Shown in pieces: positions 50,636 to 59,154 of a stretch of DNA of 64,000 bases; the first letter of the stretch is position 1, and every line of letters begins with the position of its first letter. A program made the position numbers and the translations under genes. The notes under the pieces were generated by a model. That model searched no databases and was not told where the DNA came from. It saw nothing but the letters and a program-made list of their open reading frames with translations. The stretch comes from BRH-c25 sp035627615 (GTDB lineage: Bacteria; Bacillota; Clostridia; Lutisporales; Lutisporaceae): positions 62,001 through 126,000 of the forward strand of contig DASPLL010000018.1 in NCBI GenBank assembly GCA_035627615.1. Reading direction: 5' to 3'.

Positions 50636-51502
50636 ATGGATATTAAGGTGGGAGATATTGTAGCGAGAAAATCTTATGGCTTGGATGTACTGTTCAAGGT
50701 TAATGATATAGTGGCTGGCAAAGAGGAGGGCAGAACTATAATTCTGAAAGGACTTAACTATAGGCTTATTGCCGATGCACCGGAGTCAGATATTGTAAAA
50801 ATACCAATGAACAAGGTGAATGAAGAACTGAATGCCTTGGAAAAAAAGCTGGGAAAGCTGACCAGAACCAGCGGATTCAGGGCTATTTCCATGGCCGGGA
50901 GGCTGCTGCCGAAAAGAGAGGAATACATCAGATTTGAGTTGCCGGGAAAAGTCCTGCATATAGATGGTGACAAGGACTATTTGTCTATGAGTATGAAGTA
51001 TTATAAAGAGCAGGGGATCAATGCTGTAGGAAAGCTAGTGCCGGAAACAGAGCAGCCCAAGCTTTTAAGGGCATTGTTAGGGGAAAACAATCCGGATATA
51101 GTTGTAATAACCGGGCATGACAGCATGCAAAAACCGGAAGGAGCAGGTAAAGATTCCATAGACAGGTACAGGAACTCGAAATATTTCATTGAAGCAGTCA
51201 AGGAAGCCAGAAAATATCAGCAGTCTTTTGACGAGCTGGTTATTATAGCAGGAGCATGCCAGTCATATTATGAAGGTATACTGGCGGCAGGGGCAAATTT
51301 TGCAAGCTCACCTGCCAGAATACTGATACATGCTCTTGATCCTGTCATGCTCTGCAGAAAAATAGCATTCACTCCCGTTGATAGGACAGCTCCGATAGAG
51401 GAAGTGCTTGAGGGAACCATGACTGGGGTAAAGGGCATTGGAGGTATACAGACAAGAGGAAAATTCAGAGCGGGGATGCCCAGGTCTCCCTATACTCCAT
51501 GA
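50636..51502 (+). CDS. yabG: Sporulation-specific protease YabG
   Basis: A cysteine-protease-type sporulation protein that processes coat proteins such as SafA and SpoIVA in Bacillus and germination proteins in Clostridioides. The N-terminal MDIKVGDIVARKSYGLDVLFK and the segments VITGHDSMQKP and AGACQSYYEGILAAGANFASSP are family signatures; the latter likely holds the catalytic cysteine. The open frame starts at 50564, but the ATG at 50636 begins the conserved N-terminus and gives 288 residues. It is 16 bases upstream of the SpoIID fusion gene. Confidence 0.93.
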   Translation: MDIKVGDIVARKSYGLDVLFKVNDIVAGKEEGRTIILKGLNYRLIADAPESDIVKIPMNKVNEELNALEKKLGKLTRTSGFRAISMAGRLLPKREEYIRFELPGKVLHIDGDKDYLSMSMKYYKEQGINAVGKLVPETEQPKLLRALLGENNPDIVVITGHDSMQKPEGAGKDSIDRYRNSKYFIEAVKEARKYQQSFDELVIIAGACQSYYEGILAAGANFASSPARILIHALDPVMLCRKIAFTPVDRTAPIEEVLEGTMTGVKGIGGIQTRGKFRAGMPRSPYTP

Positions 51503-51518
51503 CAGGGGAGGGGATAGA

Positions 51519-52931
51519 ATGTTATTTAAGGTATATGACTGTGAAAAAAATGTTGGGGTAGACTTGGATTTAGATGAACTGACAGCAAGAATAACAAGCT
51601 ACAATGCTGTTGGGGAACATGATTTTGAGCTTCTGAAAGCTTTTGCCGTTATGGCGAGGACGGAACTCGCAAGAAAAACCTTCATATATGGCGGTAAAGG
51701 CTGTGAGAATCATAAAAGCTTTGATATATGCACCGAACCGGGTCATTGTCTGGAATACGGTCTTATCGATGTAGTAGTGTCCCAGGCTGTTTATGAGGCT
51801 GTTGCTGCAACAGACAGGGAGATCATGATATTTGAAGGCAGGCCGATAAAGCCGTTTTTCCATTATAGATGCGGTGGCGCGACAGAAAATTCAGAAAATG
51901 TCCTAGGAAACAGGATAACCTATCTTAGAAGGGTGCTGTGCTCTTTCTGCAAGGACATAGAGGATAGTGGAAAAGACAAGTACTTTACGCTGGTGGAACT
52001 GGAGCAACTTCTAAATACCAGACTAAGTAAGCCTGAGGGGATATATTATAATATCCAGGGGATATTTGAAGATATTGAGGTTGACGAGCATGGGAAAATA
52101 AACAGGATAAAGATTGGTTCAAAGACCTTGAAGGGAACTGAAGTCAGGGAGCTTCTTCAGCTCAACTCAACCAGATTTGACTATATACCTGTGAAATTTC
52201 TTGTCAAATGCATAGGAACAGGTCATGGGCTGGGACTCTGCCAGTGCGGAGCAAACGAAATGGCGAAGCTGGGCAAAGACTATCATGATATCCTGAAATA
52301 TTACTATACAGGAATATACTTTGAGCAAATGGAGATCCCAGACGACCACAAGCCTTTAAAGGGCGTCAGGCTTGTGCTGGATGCAGCTCAAGGCGGAGCT
52401 GCCTGTGATGACAACAAGGGCATTACAGGCCTCAGAGAAAAGGATGTCAATCTCGATATCATACTGAAGCTTGGAAGCCTGCTTATGGCGCAAGGGGCTG
52501 AAGTTTTCCTTACAAGGGACAGTGATGCGTCATTGGTACTATCTGACAGGGCAGCCATATCAAACAGGAAAAAGCCGGACTTCTTTTTATCGGTCGGACA
52601 AAACAGCTTTCCCAATTCTACAGCTTCGGGTACTGAGACATACTATTACAGGGGAGACAGCCAGGGGGAAAAGTTATCAAGGCTTATAACCGAAGAGCTG
52701 AGTAAATCCCTCGGGCTCAAGAACAGAGGGGCAAGAACGGCTGAATTCTATCTGCTGAGGGAGGTCAAAGCATCGGCTGTAATAGTACAGCTCCTTTATA
52801 TAAGTAATCCTGAGGACGAAAAGCTTTTAGCCGACCAAAGCTTCAGAGAAGCTGCAGCCGCAGCTATATTCAGGGCAATCCGGAAATTTTATGATATATT
52901 GGGAAATGGGATTGAAGCAGAACGGTATTGA
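51519..52931 (+). CDS. SpoIID-domain protein fused to a degenerate amidase_3 domain
   Basis: A 470-residue two-domain protein. Residues 1-270 form a SpoIID/LytB domain: DFELLKAFAVMART (candidate catalytic Glu37), HYRCGGATEN and GTGHGLGLCQCGANEMAK. SpoIID proteins are lytic transglycosylases acting on amidase-denuded glycan strands. Residues 283-460 follow the zinc amidase_3 fold, but key residues are changed: DAAQGG for DPGHGG (Gln291), SVGQN for S-I-H-A-N (Gly360) and VIVQLLYISN where the catalytic Glu is expected (Gln424). Only Glu307 remains. The second domain is thus likely a glycan-binding pseudo-amidase. No signal peptide is apparent, which is odd for a wall enzyme but fits coat delivery. 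GAGGGGA precedes the ATG. Confidence 0.82.
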   Translation: MLFKVYDCEKNVGVDLDLDELTARITSYNAVGEHDFELLKAFAVMARTELARKTFIYGGKGCENHKSFDICTEPGHCLEYGLIDVVVSQAVYEAVAATDREIMIFEGRPIKPFFHYRCGGATENSENVLGNRITYLRRVLCSFCKDIEDSGKDKYFTLVELEQLLNTRLSKPEGIYYNIQGIFEDIEVDEHGKINRIKIGSKTLKGTEVRELLQLNSTRFDYIPVKFLVKCIGTGHGLGLCQCGANEMAKLGKDYHDILKYYYTGIYFEQMEIPDDHKPLKGVRLVLDAAQGGAACDDNKGITGLREKDVNLDIILKLGSLLMAQGAEVFLTRDSDASLVLSDRAAISNRKKPDFFLSVGQNSFPNSTASGTETYYYRGDSQGEKLSRLITEELSKSLGLKNRGARTAEFYLLREVKASAVIVQLLYISNPEDEKLLADQSFREAAAAAIFRAIRKFYDILGNGIEAERY

Positions 52932-52945
52932 CCGTTCTGCTTTTT
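52917..52945 (+). terminator. Rho-independent terminator after the SpoIID fusion gene
   Basis: GCAGAACGGT and ACCGTTCTGC form a perfect stem around ATTG, followed by TTTTT; it overlaps the stop codon. Confidence 0.92.
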
Positions 52946-53049
52946 GTAAAGACCCCTGTTTTTTTGATATTATTCATAAAAAACATGAAAATCGGGGAAT
53001 AATAGTACTATTATCATATATAATTAGCTGTAAATTGAAATAAAAAAAT

Positions 53050-53078
53050 TTGACTATTAAAGTATAAGTTGATATAAT
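53050..53078 (+). promoter_or_regulatory. Upstream promoter of veg
   Basis: TTGACT and TATAAT with exactly 17 bases between them, in A/T-rich DNA: a near-consensus sigma-A promoter. Confidence 0.7.
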
Positions 53079-53090
53079 ATTTTGTTTCAA

Positions 53091-53119
53091 TTGACATATA
53101 ATATATGTTATGATAAAAT
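53091..53119 (+). promoter_or_regulatory. Downstream promoter of veg
   Basis: TTGACA and TAAAAT with a 17-base spacer, 13 bases after the first promoter. Tandem strong promoters agree with the well-known strength of Bacillus Pveg. Confidence 0.75.
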
Positions 53120-53149
53120 TAAAGATGTTGGGAAGGAAGGTGATTTTTT

Positions 53150-53422
53150 ATGGCTTCAAAAAATACCCTCTCCCTCATCAAAAGCAATATAGACAACTAT
53201 GTTGGGGAAAGAGTTGTGCTCAGAGCCAATAAAGGCAGGAAGAAGATAAGCATCAAGCAAGGTGTGATTGAGAAGACATACCCCAGTATATTTTTAGTAC
53301 GAATTGAAGGAGAAGTGCCTGAAGATTTCGGGAGAACCGTCTCATTCAGCTATTCAGATATACTGACAAAGTCTATCGAGCTATTTGCATGTAAAGACAA
53401 TGTAAAGATAGGCTGCATGTAG
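53150..53422 (+). CDS. veg: Veg protein
   Basis: A 90-residue conserved Firmicute protein linked in Bacillus to biofilm-matrix control and spore outgrowth. It has the family pattern: IKSNIDNYVGERVVLRANKG, KQGVIEKTYPSIFLVRI and SFSYSDILTKSIEL. GGAAGGAAGGTGA gives a very strong ribosome site. In Bacillus the order is yabG-veg-sspF-ispE; here the SpoIID fusion and the arc/uracil cluster are interposed. Confidence 0.95.
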   Translation: MASKNTLSLIKSNIDNYVGERVVLRANKGRKKISIKQGVIEKTYPSIFLVRIEGEVPEDFGRTVSFSYSDILTKSIELFACKDNVKIGCM

Positions 53423-53583
53423 TAGTTACCTATCAACTAAAGACTTAGCCTTTTTGAAGTATCAATTGTTGAAGTATTGATAGCAATTATCGCCTTATAG
53501 GCGAAGTATAAACTATATAGGCAACCTTGTGAGGCAAAAATTGAGACCCCGTTCAGGGTTCTTGATTTTTTTTGCCTTTTTTT
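53423..53583 (+). terminator. Structured trailer and terminator downstream of veg
   Basis: Two small stems (TATCAAT/ATTGATA at 53460-53482 and the palindrome CGCCTTATAGGCG at 53491-53503) precede a long terminator. In the terminator AGGCAAAAA pairs with TTTTTTGCCT and, inside it, TTGAGACCC pairs with GGGTTCTTG with wobbles and a bulge; seven Ts follow (53532-53583). The roughly 110 bases between the veg stop and the terminator are longer than usual. No known riboswitch consensus was recognised. Confidence 0.6.
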
Positions 53584-53912
53584 CTATTTCTATCCAGAGC
53601 GCACTTTGGGTAGTACTGTAGATATAGTTTGAATTCAATAACAATCAAGGAGGCCATTTTGCAGAATTTGAATTAAGAATGAAAAATGATTTTCACAAAA
53701 TGTTTATAATAATTTTTTATTCCTGCTTCTAAATTAATATGCATACTATGCATAAATATGGCAGAGTCTAATTATTGAATATAAAGTGGTTAGAATAAGA
53801 AATATGTCGGCTATGTTCAGGTACTTTATATTTATTCATTGTATCGGTGAATTAATATGCAGGCTTATGGGATAAAATGTAAATATGCTCTTGGGTACTG
53901 AATTCCAGCCAC
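53584..53912. other. AT-rich gap upstream of arcA with a 15-base palindrome
   Basis: No gene is seen. ATGCATA-C-TATGCAT (53739-53753) is a perfect palindrome followed by AAATATG; it resembles an ArgR-type ARG box only loosely. A well-formed ribosome site (AAGGAGG at 53647) lies here without a clear reading frame after it, which may mark a decayed small gene. Confidence 0.4.
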
Positions 53913-53941
53913 TTGTGTAACAAATGTTATTTGTATATACT
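53913..53941 (+). promoter_or_regulatory. Promoter of arcA with a palindromic operator in its spacer
   Basis: TTGTGT and TATACT are 17 bases apart. The spacer is nearly filled by the palindrome ACAAAT-GTT-ATTTGT (53920-53934). A repressor bound there would block polymerase. The regulator cannot be named. Confidence 0.55.
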
Positions 53942-53989
53942 AAAGTTGGTTATACGGGAGATTGGAACATATAGAAGGGAGATTAACAA

Positions 53990-55228
53990 ATGTTCGATGC
54001 AGACAGAGGACCTTTTTTGAATGTTACATCTGAAATAGGCAAATTGAAAGCTGTTCTGTTGCATAAACCGGGTAAAGAATTGGAAAGACTTACCCCGGAT
54101 TATCTGAGAGAGCTTTTGTTCGATGACATTCCGTGGCTAAGGAAGATGAGAGATGAGCATGATGAGTTTGCTGAAATATTGAGACAAAGAGGTACCAGTG
54201 TTTATTATGTCGAGGAGCTGCTGACTGAGACTCTTGAGAATGTGGATGTCAAAAGGAACTTGATAAATGATATACTGCTTCACTGCCACATAGAAAATCA
54301 TGAGCTGCGGGAGTTGATATTCTCCTACCTGTTTGAAAAAAGCTCTGCGGAAGTGGCCGAAATAGCCATAGCAGGCCTGAATAAAAAGGATATACCTGAT
54401 GTGGAGAGGGAGTATAGCCTTTCGGATCATGTAATGAAGGATTACCCTCTGTATATAAATCCGATACCAAACTTATATTTCATGAGAGATCCCTTGTCTA
54501 TCATAGGCAGCGGTATTTCCATCAACTCCATGCATACGGATGCAAGGAGAAGGGAACCGCTTATCATTAAATACATATATGATTACAATCCACTTTTCAG
54601 GAAGGATTACTCCCCAATATGGTATAATTATACCATACCTCACAGCATTGAAGGCGGAGACATACTGGTGCTGGGCAAAGAGGTTGTGGCAGTCGGCTGT
54701 AGTGAAAGGACCTCTGCCAACGGTATCGAGATACTTGCACGGAACCTGTTCGCAGGAAATGAAAGCCTGAGGGAGGTACTTGCAGTGCAGATACCGCCAA
54801 TTAGGGCGTTTATGCATCTTGATACAGTATTTACAATGGTTGATAGGGATAAGTTCACAGTATATCCGGGTATCCTGGACAGAGTTGCAGTATATAAGCT
54901 TACCCGCGGCAGCAATAATGGAATAAAAGTAACTGCAGAGGATGATCTTGTCGAAGCCTTGAAGAAGAGTCTAAGGCTTCCCGCAGTCAGCCTTATACAG
55001 AGCGGCGGAGGAGATGTGATAACAGCAGCAAGGGAACAGTGGAATGACAGTACCAATACCCTGGCAATAGCTCCTGGTGTGGTAGTGACTTATTCAAGGA
55101 ATGAAGCTTCCAATGAGGTGTTAAGAAAAAATGGCATAGAAGTGCTTGAAATAGACGGATCAGAGCTGGTAAGAGGCAGAGGAGGCCCAAGATGCATGAG
55201 CATGCCGCTCGTCAGGGAAGATATTTAG
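53990..55228 (+). CDS. arcA: Arginine deiminase
   Basis: Hydrolyses arginine to citrulline and ammonia, the first step of fermentative arginine use. Guanidino-modifying-enzyme motifs: FMRDP, EGGDILVLG, HLDTVFTMVD and the catalytic cysteine in GRGGPRCMSMPL (about residue 402). 412 residues is typical. GAAGGGAGAT precedes the ATG. The following genes arcB and arcC complete the pathway, though about 200 and 160 bases of repeat-rich DNA separate the three. Confidence 0.97.
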   Translation: MFDADRGPFLNVTSEIGKLKAVLLHKPGKELERLTPDYLRELLFDDIPWLRKMRDEHDEFAEILRQRGTSVYYVEELLTETLENVDVKRNLINDILLHCHIENHELRELIFSYLFEKSSAEVAEIAIAGLNKKDIPDVEREYSLSDHVMKDYPLYINPIPNLYFMRDPLSIIGSGISINSMHTDARRREPLIIKYIYDYNPLFRKDYSPIWYNYTIPHSIEGGDILVLGKEVVAVGCSERTSANGIEILARNLFAGNESLREVLAVQIPPIRAFMHLDTVFTMVDRDKFTVYPGILDRVAVYKLTRGSNNGIKVTAEDDLVEALKKSLRLPAVSLIQSGGGDVITAAREQWNDSTNTLAIAPGVVVTYSRNEASNEVLRKNGIEVLEIDGSELVRGRGGPRCMSMPLVREDI

Positions 55229-55336
55229 TCATCCTTCGGATGACGGGCAATAGGCAAGGGGCAATAGGCAATAGGTTCAGAAAGGCTTCGAAGAGTTGGC
55301 CCAACCCATTGCCCATCGCCTATTGCCCCTTGCCGG
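55229..55336. repeat. Composite repeat: CAATAGG arms with TTCGAAG core
   Basis: A stem GTCATCC-TTC-GGATGAC follows the arcA stop. Left-arm GGGCAATAGGCAAGGGGC-type units face right-arm inverse CCCATTGCCCATCGCC-type units across AGGCTTCGAAGAG. The same family occurs at 39270 and 60855. Confidence 0.78.
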
Positions 55337-55424
55337 AAAATATTGTAATATAACATGGTAAAAGTGAAATTTAAAACCTTGGAAATTGGAAATTAATAAA
55401 TATTTTTAAAGGAGAGATTTTAGA

Positions 55425-56411
55425 ATGGCAGTTAATCTTAAAGGCAGAAGTTTTCTTACATTAATGGATTTTTCACAAATGGAAATCAGGTATATGCTTG
55501 ATCTGTCCCATGATCTTAAGGCCAAGAAAAGAGCAGGCATATTCAATTATCTTCTCAGAGGAAAGAATATAGTTTTGCTTTTCGAAAAGACATCTACAAG
55601 AACAAGATGTGCTTTTGAGGTGGGCGCTCTTGAAGAAGGAGCCCATGTAACCTATCTTGACCAGGGAAGCTCACAGATGGGCAAAAAGGAATCCCTGGAG
55701 GATACCGCCAAAGTGCTGGGAAGGTACTATGACGGTATAGAGTATAGAGGCTATAAGCAGTCAGTTGTTGAAGACCTTGCAAAATATTCGGGAGTTCCTG
55801 TATGGAACGGTCTTACCGACGTTGATCATCCCACTCAGATTCTCGCAGATATGCTTACGATTGAAGAGCATGTTGCAAAACCGATCAACAAGGTTAAGGT
55901 CGTATTTGCAGGTGACACAAGAAACAACATGGCATATGCATGGATGTACGGCTGCGCAAAAATGGGCATGCACTTTGTGGCATTGGGACCAAAGGAATTG
56001 AGCCCCAGCCAGGATATTATCAATAAAGTCAATGAAATAGCTAAGGAAACAGGCGCTGTAATTGAAGTAGCTCATGATATGGAAGCTATAAAAGGCGCGG
56101 ATGTAATATATACAGACGTTTGGGCATCTATGGGTGAAGAGGACCAGATACCTGAAAGAGTAAGATTGCTCACACCATATAAGGTTACAATGGAAATGCT
56201 CAATAAGACAGGTAATCCTGATGTGATATTCATGCACTGCCTGCCGGCGTTCCATGACTTTGAGACCAAGCTGGCGAAGGAAATGAAGGAAAAGGGCCTT
56301 GATATCAGAGAAGTGACTGATGAAGTATTCAGAAGCAGACATTCCGTAGTATTCGACGAAGCAGAAAACAGAATGCACACAATAAAAGCAGTAATGGTAG
56401 CAACGTTATAA
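55425..56411 (+). CDS. arcB: Ornithine carbamoyltransferase, catabolic
   Basis: Converts citrulline and phosphate to ornithine and carbamoyl phosphate in the deiminase pathway; the reverse reaction serves arginine synthesis. The carbamoyl-phosphate loop is EKTSTRTRC, the ornithine-site motif is HCLPAFHD, and DHPTQILADMLTIEEH is conserved. 328 residues. The catabolic assignment is from the neighbours arcA and arcC. AAAGGAGAG precedes the ATG. Confidence 0.95.
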   Translation: MAVNLKGRSFLTLMDFSQMEIRYMLDLSHDLKAKKRAGIFNYLLRGKNIVLLFEKTSTRTRCAFEVGALEEGAHVTYLDQGSSQMGKKESLEDTAKVLGRYYDGIEYRGYKQSVVEDLAKYSGVPVWNGLTDVDHPTQILADMLTIEEHVAKPINKVKVVFAGDTRNNMAYAWMYGCAKMGMHFVALGPKELSPSQDIINKVNEIAKETGAVIEVAHDMEAIKGADVIYTDVWASMGEEDQIPERVRLLTPYKVTMEMLNKTGNPDVIFMHCLPAFHDFETKLAKEMKEKGLDIREVTDEVFRSRHSVVFDEAENRMHTIKAVMVATL

Positions 56412-56548
56412 TAACAGATACGAGACTCGAGATTCGAGAGGGGGAACGACCCTTGTGCGGTTCTCCTGTAGGGGCGAACAGTGTTCGCCTTGGAGGCTTC
56501 GAAGGCTCTGCTTGGACCCTCGTATCTCGCATCTCGCATCTCGAATCT
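56412..56548. repeat. Composite repeat: GATACGA arms, GTAGGGGCG cassette, TTCGAAG core
   Basis: GATACGAGACTCGAGATTCG at left, TGTAGGGGCGAACAGTGTTC, AGGCTTCGAAGGCT, and inverse CTCGTATCTCGCATCTCGC units at right, ending 22 bases before arcC. Confidence 0.75.
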
Positions 56549-56570
56549 ATTTATGTAAAGGAGAAGGTTT

Positions 56571-57515
56571 ATGTCAGTGACAAAGGTAGTTGTAGCGTTA
56601 GGCGGAAATGCTCTGCAGGAGGCAGGAACTCCAGCAACTGCGGAAGCGCAGCTTATGGTAGTGAACAAGACGGCTGAGTATCTGGCGGAAATGAGTATAA
56701 GAGGATATGAAATGGCAGTGGTGCATGGTAATGGACCGCAGGTCGGAAGGATACTTCTGGCTTCGGAAACTGCTGCAAATGTAACTCCTGCTATGCCTTT
56801 TGACGTATGTGGAGCAATGAGCCAGGGTTATATCGGCTATCACATTCAGCAGGGACTGAAAGAAGCAATCAGGAAGAGAGGCAGGAACATACCTGTTGTC
56901 ACATTGGTCACACAGGTAGTTGTAGATAAGGATGATCCGGGCTTCAAAAATCCCACAAAGCCAATTGGTGCATTTTACACCGAAGAAGAGGCTATGAAGC
57001 TTCAGAAGGAAAAGGGCTATGTGGTGAAGGAAGATGCAGGAAGAGGCTGGAGAAGAGTTGTTGCATCTCCAATGCCAAAGAAGATAGTGGAGATTTCTGC
57101 AGTTAAAGAGCTGTGGGATACTACCATTGTTGTAACTGCAGGCGGCGGCGGCATACCGGTAATTGAGAAGGAAGACGGCTCGCTGGAGGGTGTAGCTGCA
57201 GTTATTGACAAGGATCTTGCTGCAGAAAGGCTTGCTGAGGATATAGAGGCAGATATACTCATGATATTGACTGAGGTTGAGAAGGTTTCAATCAATTTCA
57301 AGAAACCGGATCAGAAGGACCTTTCCAGCATGACTGTCGCAGAAGCAGAACAGTACATCAAGGAGGGACACTTTGCACCTGGCAGTATGCTTCCTAAAGT
57401 GATTGCAGCCGTGATGTTTGCAAAAGCAAACCCGGGCAAGAAAGCGATAATCACCTCTCTGTACAAAGCGGTAGAAGCTCTGGAAGGCAAGGCAGGAACA
57501 GTAATTACCTTATGA
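56571..57515 (+). CDS. arcC: Carbamate kinase
   Basis: Transfers phosphate from carbamoyl phosphate to ADP, yielding the ATP of the arginine deiminase pathway. Family segments: VVALGGNALQ, VVHGNGPQVGRILLASE, DPGFKNPTKPIG and VTAGGGGIPVI. 314 residues. AAAGGAGAAGG precedes the ATG. A strong terminator follows. Confidence 0.96.
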   Translation: MSVTKVVVALGGNALQEAGTPATAEAQLMVVNKTAEYLAEMSIRGYEMAVVHGNGPQVGRILLASETAANVTPAMPFDVCGAMSQGYIGYHIQQGLKEAIRKRGRNIPVVTLVTQVVVDKDDPGFKNPTKPIGAFYTEEEAMKLQKEKGYVVKEDAGRGWRRVVASPMPKKIVEISAVKELWDTTIVVTAGGGGIPVIEKEDGSLEGVAAVIDKDLAAERLAEDIEADILMILTEVEKVSINFKKPDQKDLSSMTVAEAEQYIKEGHFAPGSMLPKVIAAVMFAKANPGKKAIITSLYKAVEALEGKAGTVITL

Positions 57516-57522
57516 TGATCCG

Positions 57523-57552
57523 AAAAACTCAAGCAAATGCTTGAGTTTTTTT
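57523..57552 (+). terminator. Rho-independent terminator after arcC
   Basis: AAACTCAAGC and GCTTGAGTTT form the stem around AAAT, followed by a run of Ts. Confidence 0.92.
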
Positions 57553-57609
57553 ATAACGAGTAAGAAAGTATAAATTTCCATAGTGTACCACTTGACCTCA
57601 ACGAGTTTC

Positions 57610-57657
57610 AAAAAAGGCTTCCTTGGATTAAAAAATATTTCAATGGAAGCCTTTTTT
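57610..57657 (+). promoter_or_regulatory. Hairpin with U tract in the leader of the uracil permease gene
   Basis: AAAAAAGGCTTCC pairs with GGAAGCCTTTTTT across a 22-base AT-rich loop. It could be a second terminator for arcC or an attenuator for the permease. The remaining gap to 57826 is AT-rich; a 65-codon frame there has no family features and is not called. Confidence 0.55.
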
Positions 57658-57826
57658 ATGTCTAATAATCCTATTAGAAGAAATTATAATAGAAACTGTA
57701 AAAAAGTTGTTGATAATTACTATATTTTCATATATCATAGACAAAGAGTGCTTGTAGAAGCCTGTAGAAATTTGTTTTAGTGGACATAATATATTAAAAT
57801 AATAAAAATTTTAAGGGGGTAATAAC

Positions 57827-59083
57827 ATGGCTAAACGTGTTGTACAAATCCATGAAAAACTGCCGTTGGTTGAAAGTATTCCGCTGAGTCTTCAGCATCT
57901 CTTCGCAATGTTCGGAGCATCTGTATTGGTTCCGATACTTTTTAAGATCAATCCGGCAACAGTTTTATTGCTTAATGGTATAGGGACACTGCTTTTTATC
58001 TTTCTCACAAAAGGTAAAGTGCCTTCCTTCCTCGGTTCCAGCTTTGCATACCTGTCACCCACATTTGTAGTTATGGCATCCCAGGGTTTTCAGGCTGCAC
58101 AAGCTGGATTTGTTATATCCGGGCTATTATTGGTGCTTGTTGGAATGCTGATCAAGTATGCAGGCTATGAGTGGATCGATGTAGTATTCCCCCCTGCTGC
58201 GATGGGAGCAATCGTTGCAATCATAGGTCTGGAGCTTGCGCCTACCGCAGCAAATATGGCAGGGCTGATATCTCAGGATGGCAAGCCCCTGGATCCCAAA
58301 TTCCTGATAGTATCTGTTTCGACCCTTGCGATCGTGGTAATCGGTTCAGTAGTATTCAAAGGCTTCCTGTCAATAATCCCGATACTTGTGGGCGTTGTTG
58401 CAGGCTATATAATATCGTTGTCCGTCGGCATAGTTAACTTTGATGCCGTAAAAGAAGCTTCATGGTTTGCGTTACCTACATTTTCCGCTCCTGTATGGGA
58501 TATGTCCGCAATACTTACAATATTGCCGGCCACTCTGGTTGTTGTAGCAGAGCATATAGGGCACCTTATAGTAACCAGCAACATCGTTGAGAAGGACTTG
58601 ATAAAAGATCCGGGATTGCACCGTACTATGGCCGGCGACGGATTTTCGACAGCACTTTCAGGTCTTGTGGGTTCAGTGCCGACTACAACCTATGGTGAAA
58701 ACATGGGCGTTCTTGCAATTACCAAGGTATTCAGTGTCTGGGTAATCGGAGGAGCTGCTGTGATATCAATAATAATGGCTTTTGTAGGTAAGCTCGCTGC
58801 AGCAATAAAAACCATACCGGATCCGGTAATGGGTGGAGTATCACTGCTGCTCTTCGGAGTCATAGCTGCTTCAGGTATAAGGATGCTGGTCGATCAGAAG
58901 GTTGACTACAGCAAGCCCAGGAATCTGGTGCTTACGGCAGTAGTACTGATAATCGGCCTGAGCGGCGCCCACGTGCAGATCGGGACCGTTACACTGGCAG
59001 GTATGTCCCTGGCCACAGTTGTTTCAATAATAATAAGCGCGGCTTTCAAGCTGTTCGAAGTAACAGGTCTGATGAATGAGTAA
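57827..59083 (+). CDS. uraA: Uracil permease (NCS2 family)
   Basis: A proton-linked nucleobase symporter with about 12-14 membrane segments, 418 residues. The conserved QHLFAMFGASVLVPIL and the substrate-binding segments VVAEHIGH and GENMGVLAITKVFS match uracil permeases more closely than xanthine/uric-acid ones. AAGGGGG precedes the ATG. It lies behind the arginine deiminase genes; a link through carbamoyl phosphate and pyrimidine balance is only a suggestion. Confidence 0.9.
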   Translation: MAKRVVQIHEKLPLVESIPLSLQHLFAMFGASVLVPILFKINPATVLLLNGIGTLLFIFLTKGKVPSFLGSSFAYLSPTFVVMASQGFQAAQAGFVISGLLLVLVGMLIKYAGYEWIDVVFPPAAMGAIVAIIGLELAPTAANMAGLISQDGKPLDPKFLIVSVSTLAIVVIGSVVFKGFLSIIPILVGVVAGYIISLSVGIVNFDAVKEASWFALPTFSAPVWDMSAILTILPATLVVVAEHIGHLIVTSNIVEKDLIKDPGLHRTMAGDGFSTALSGLVGSVPTTTYGENMGVLAITKVFSVWVIGGAAVISIIMAFVGKLAAAIKTIPDPVMGGVSLLLFGVIAASGIRMLVDQKVDYSKPRNLVLTAVVLIIGLSGAHVQIGTVTLAGMSLATVVSIIISAAFKLFEVTGLMNE

Positions 59084-59154
59084 AAATGTTGGCATAAATT
59101 CTTCCTCGTCTCATATAAATTAATAGAAAAACTATAGTAGGAGGAGGAGAACTA

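Noticed and set aside
53423..53989. Metabolite riboswitch upstream of arcA
   Set aside because: No match to a known riboswitch core was recognised, and the long hairpin with the U tract ends well before the arcA promoter, so it belongs to the veg transcript.
57583..57780. A 65-codon frame in the uraA leader
   Set aside because: It spans a hairpin with a U tract, has skewed composition, no ribosome site and no recognisable domain.
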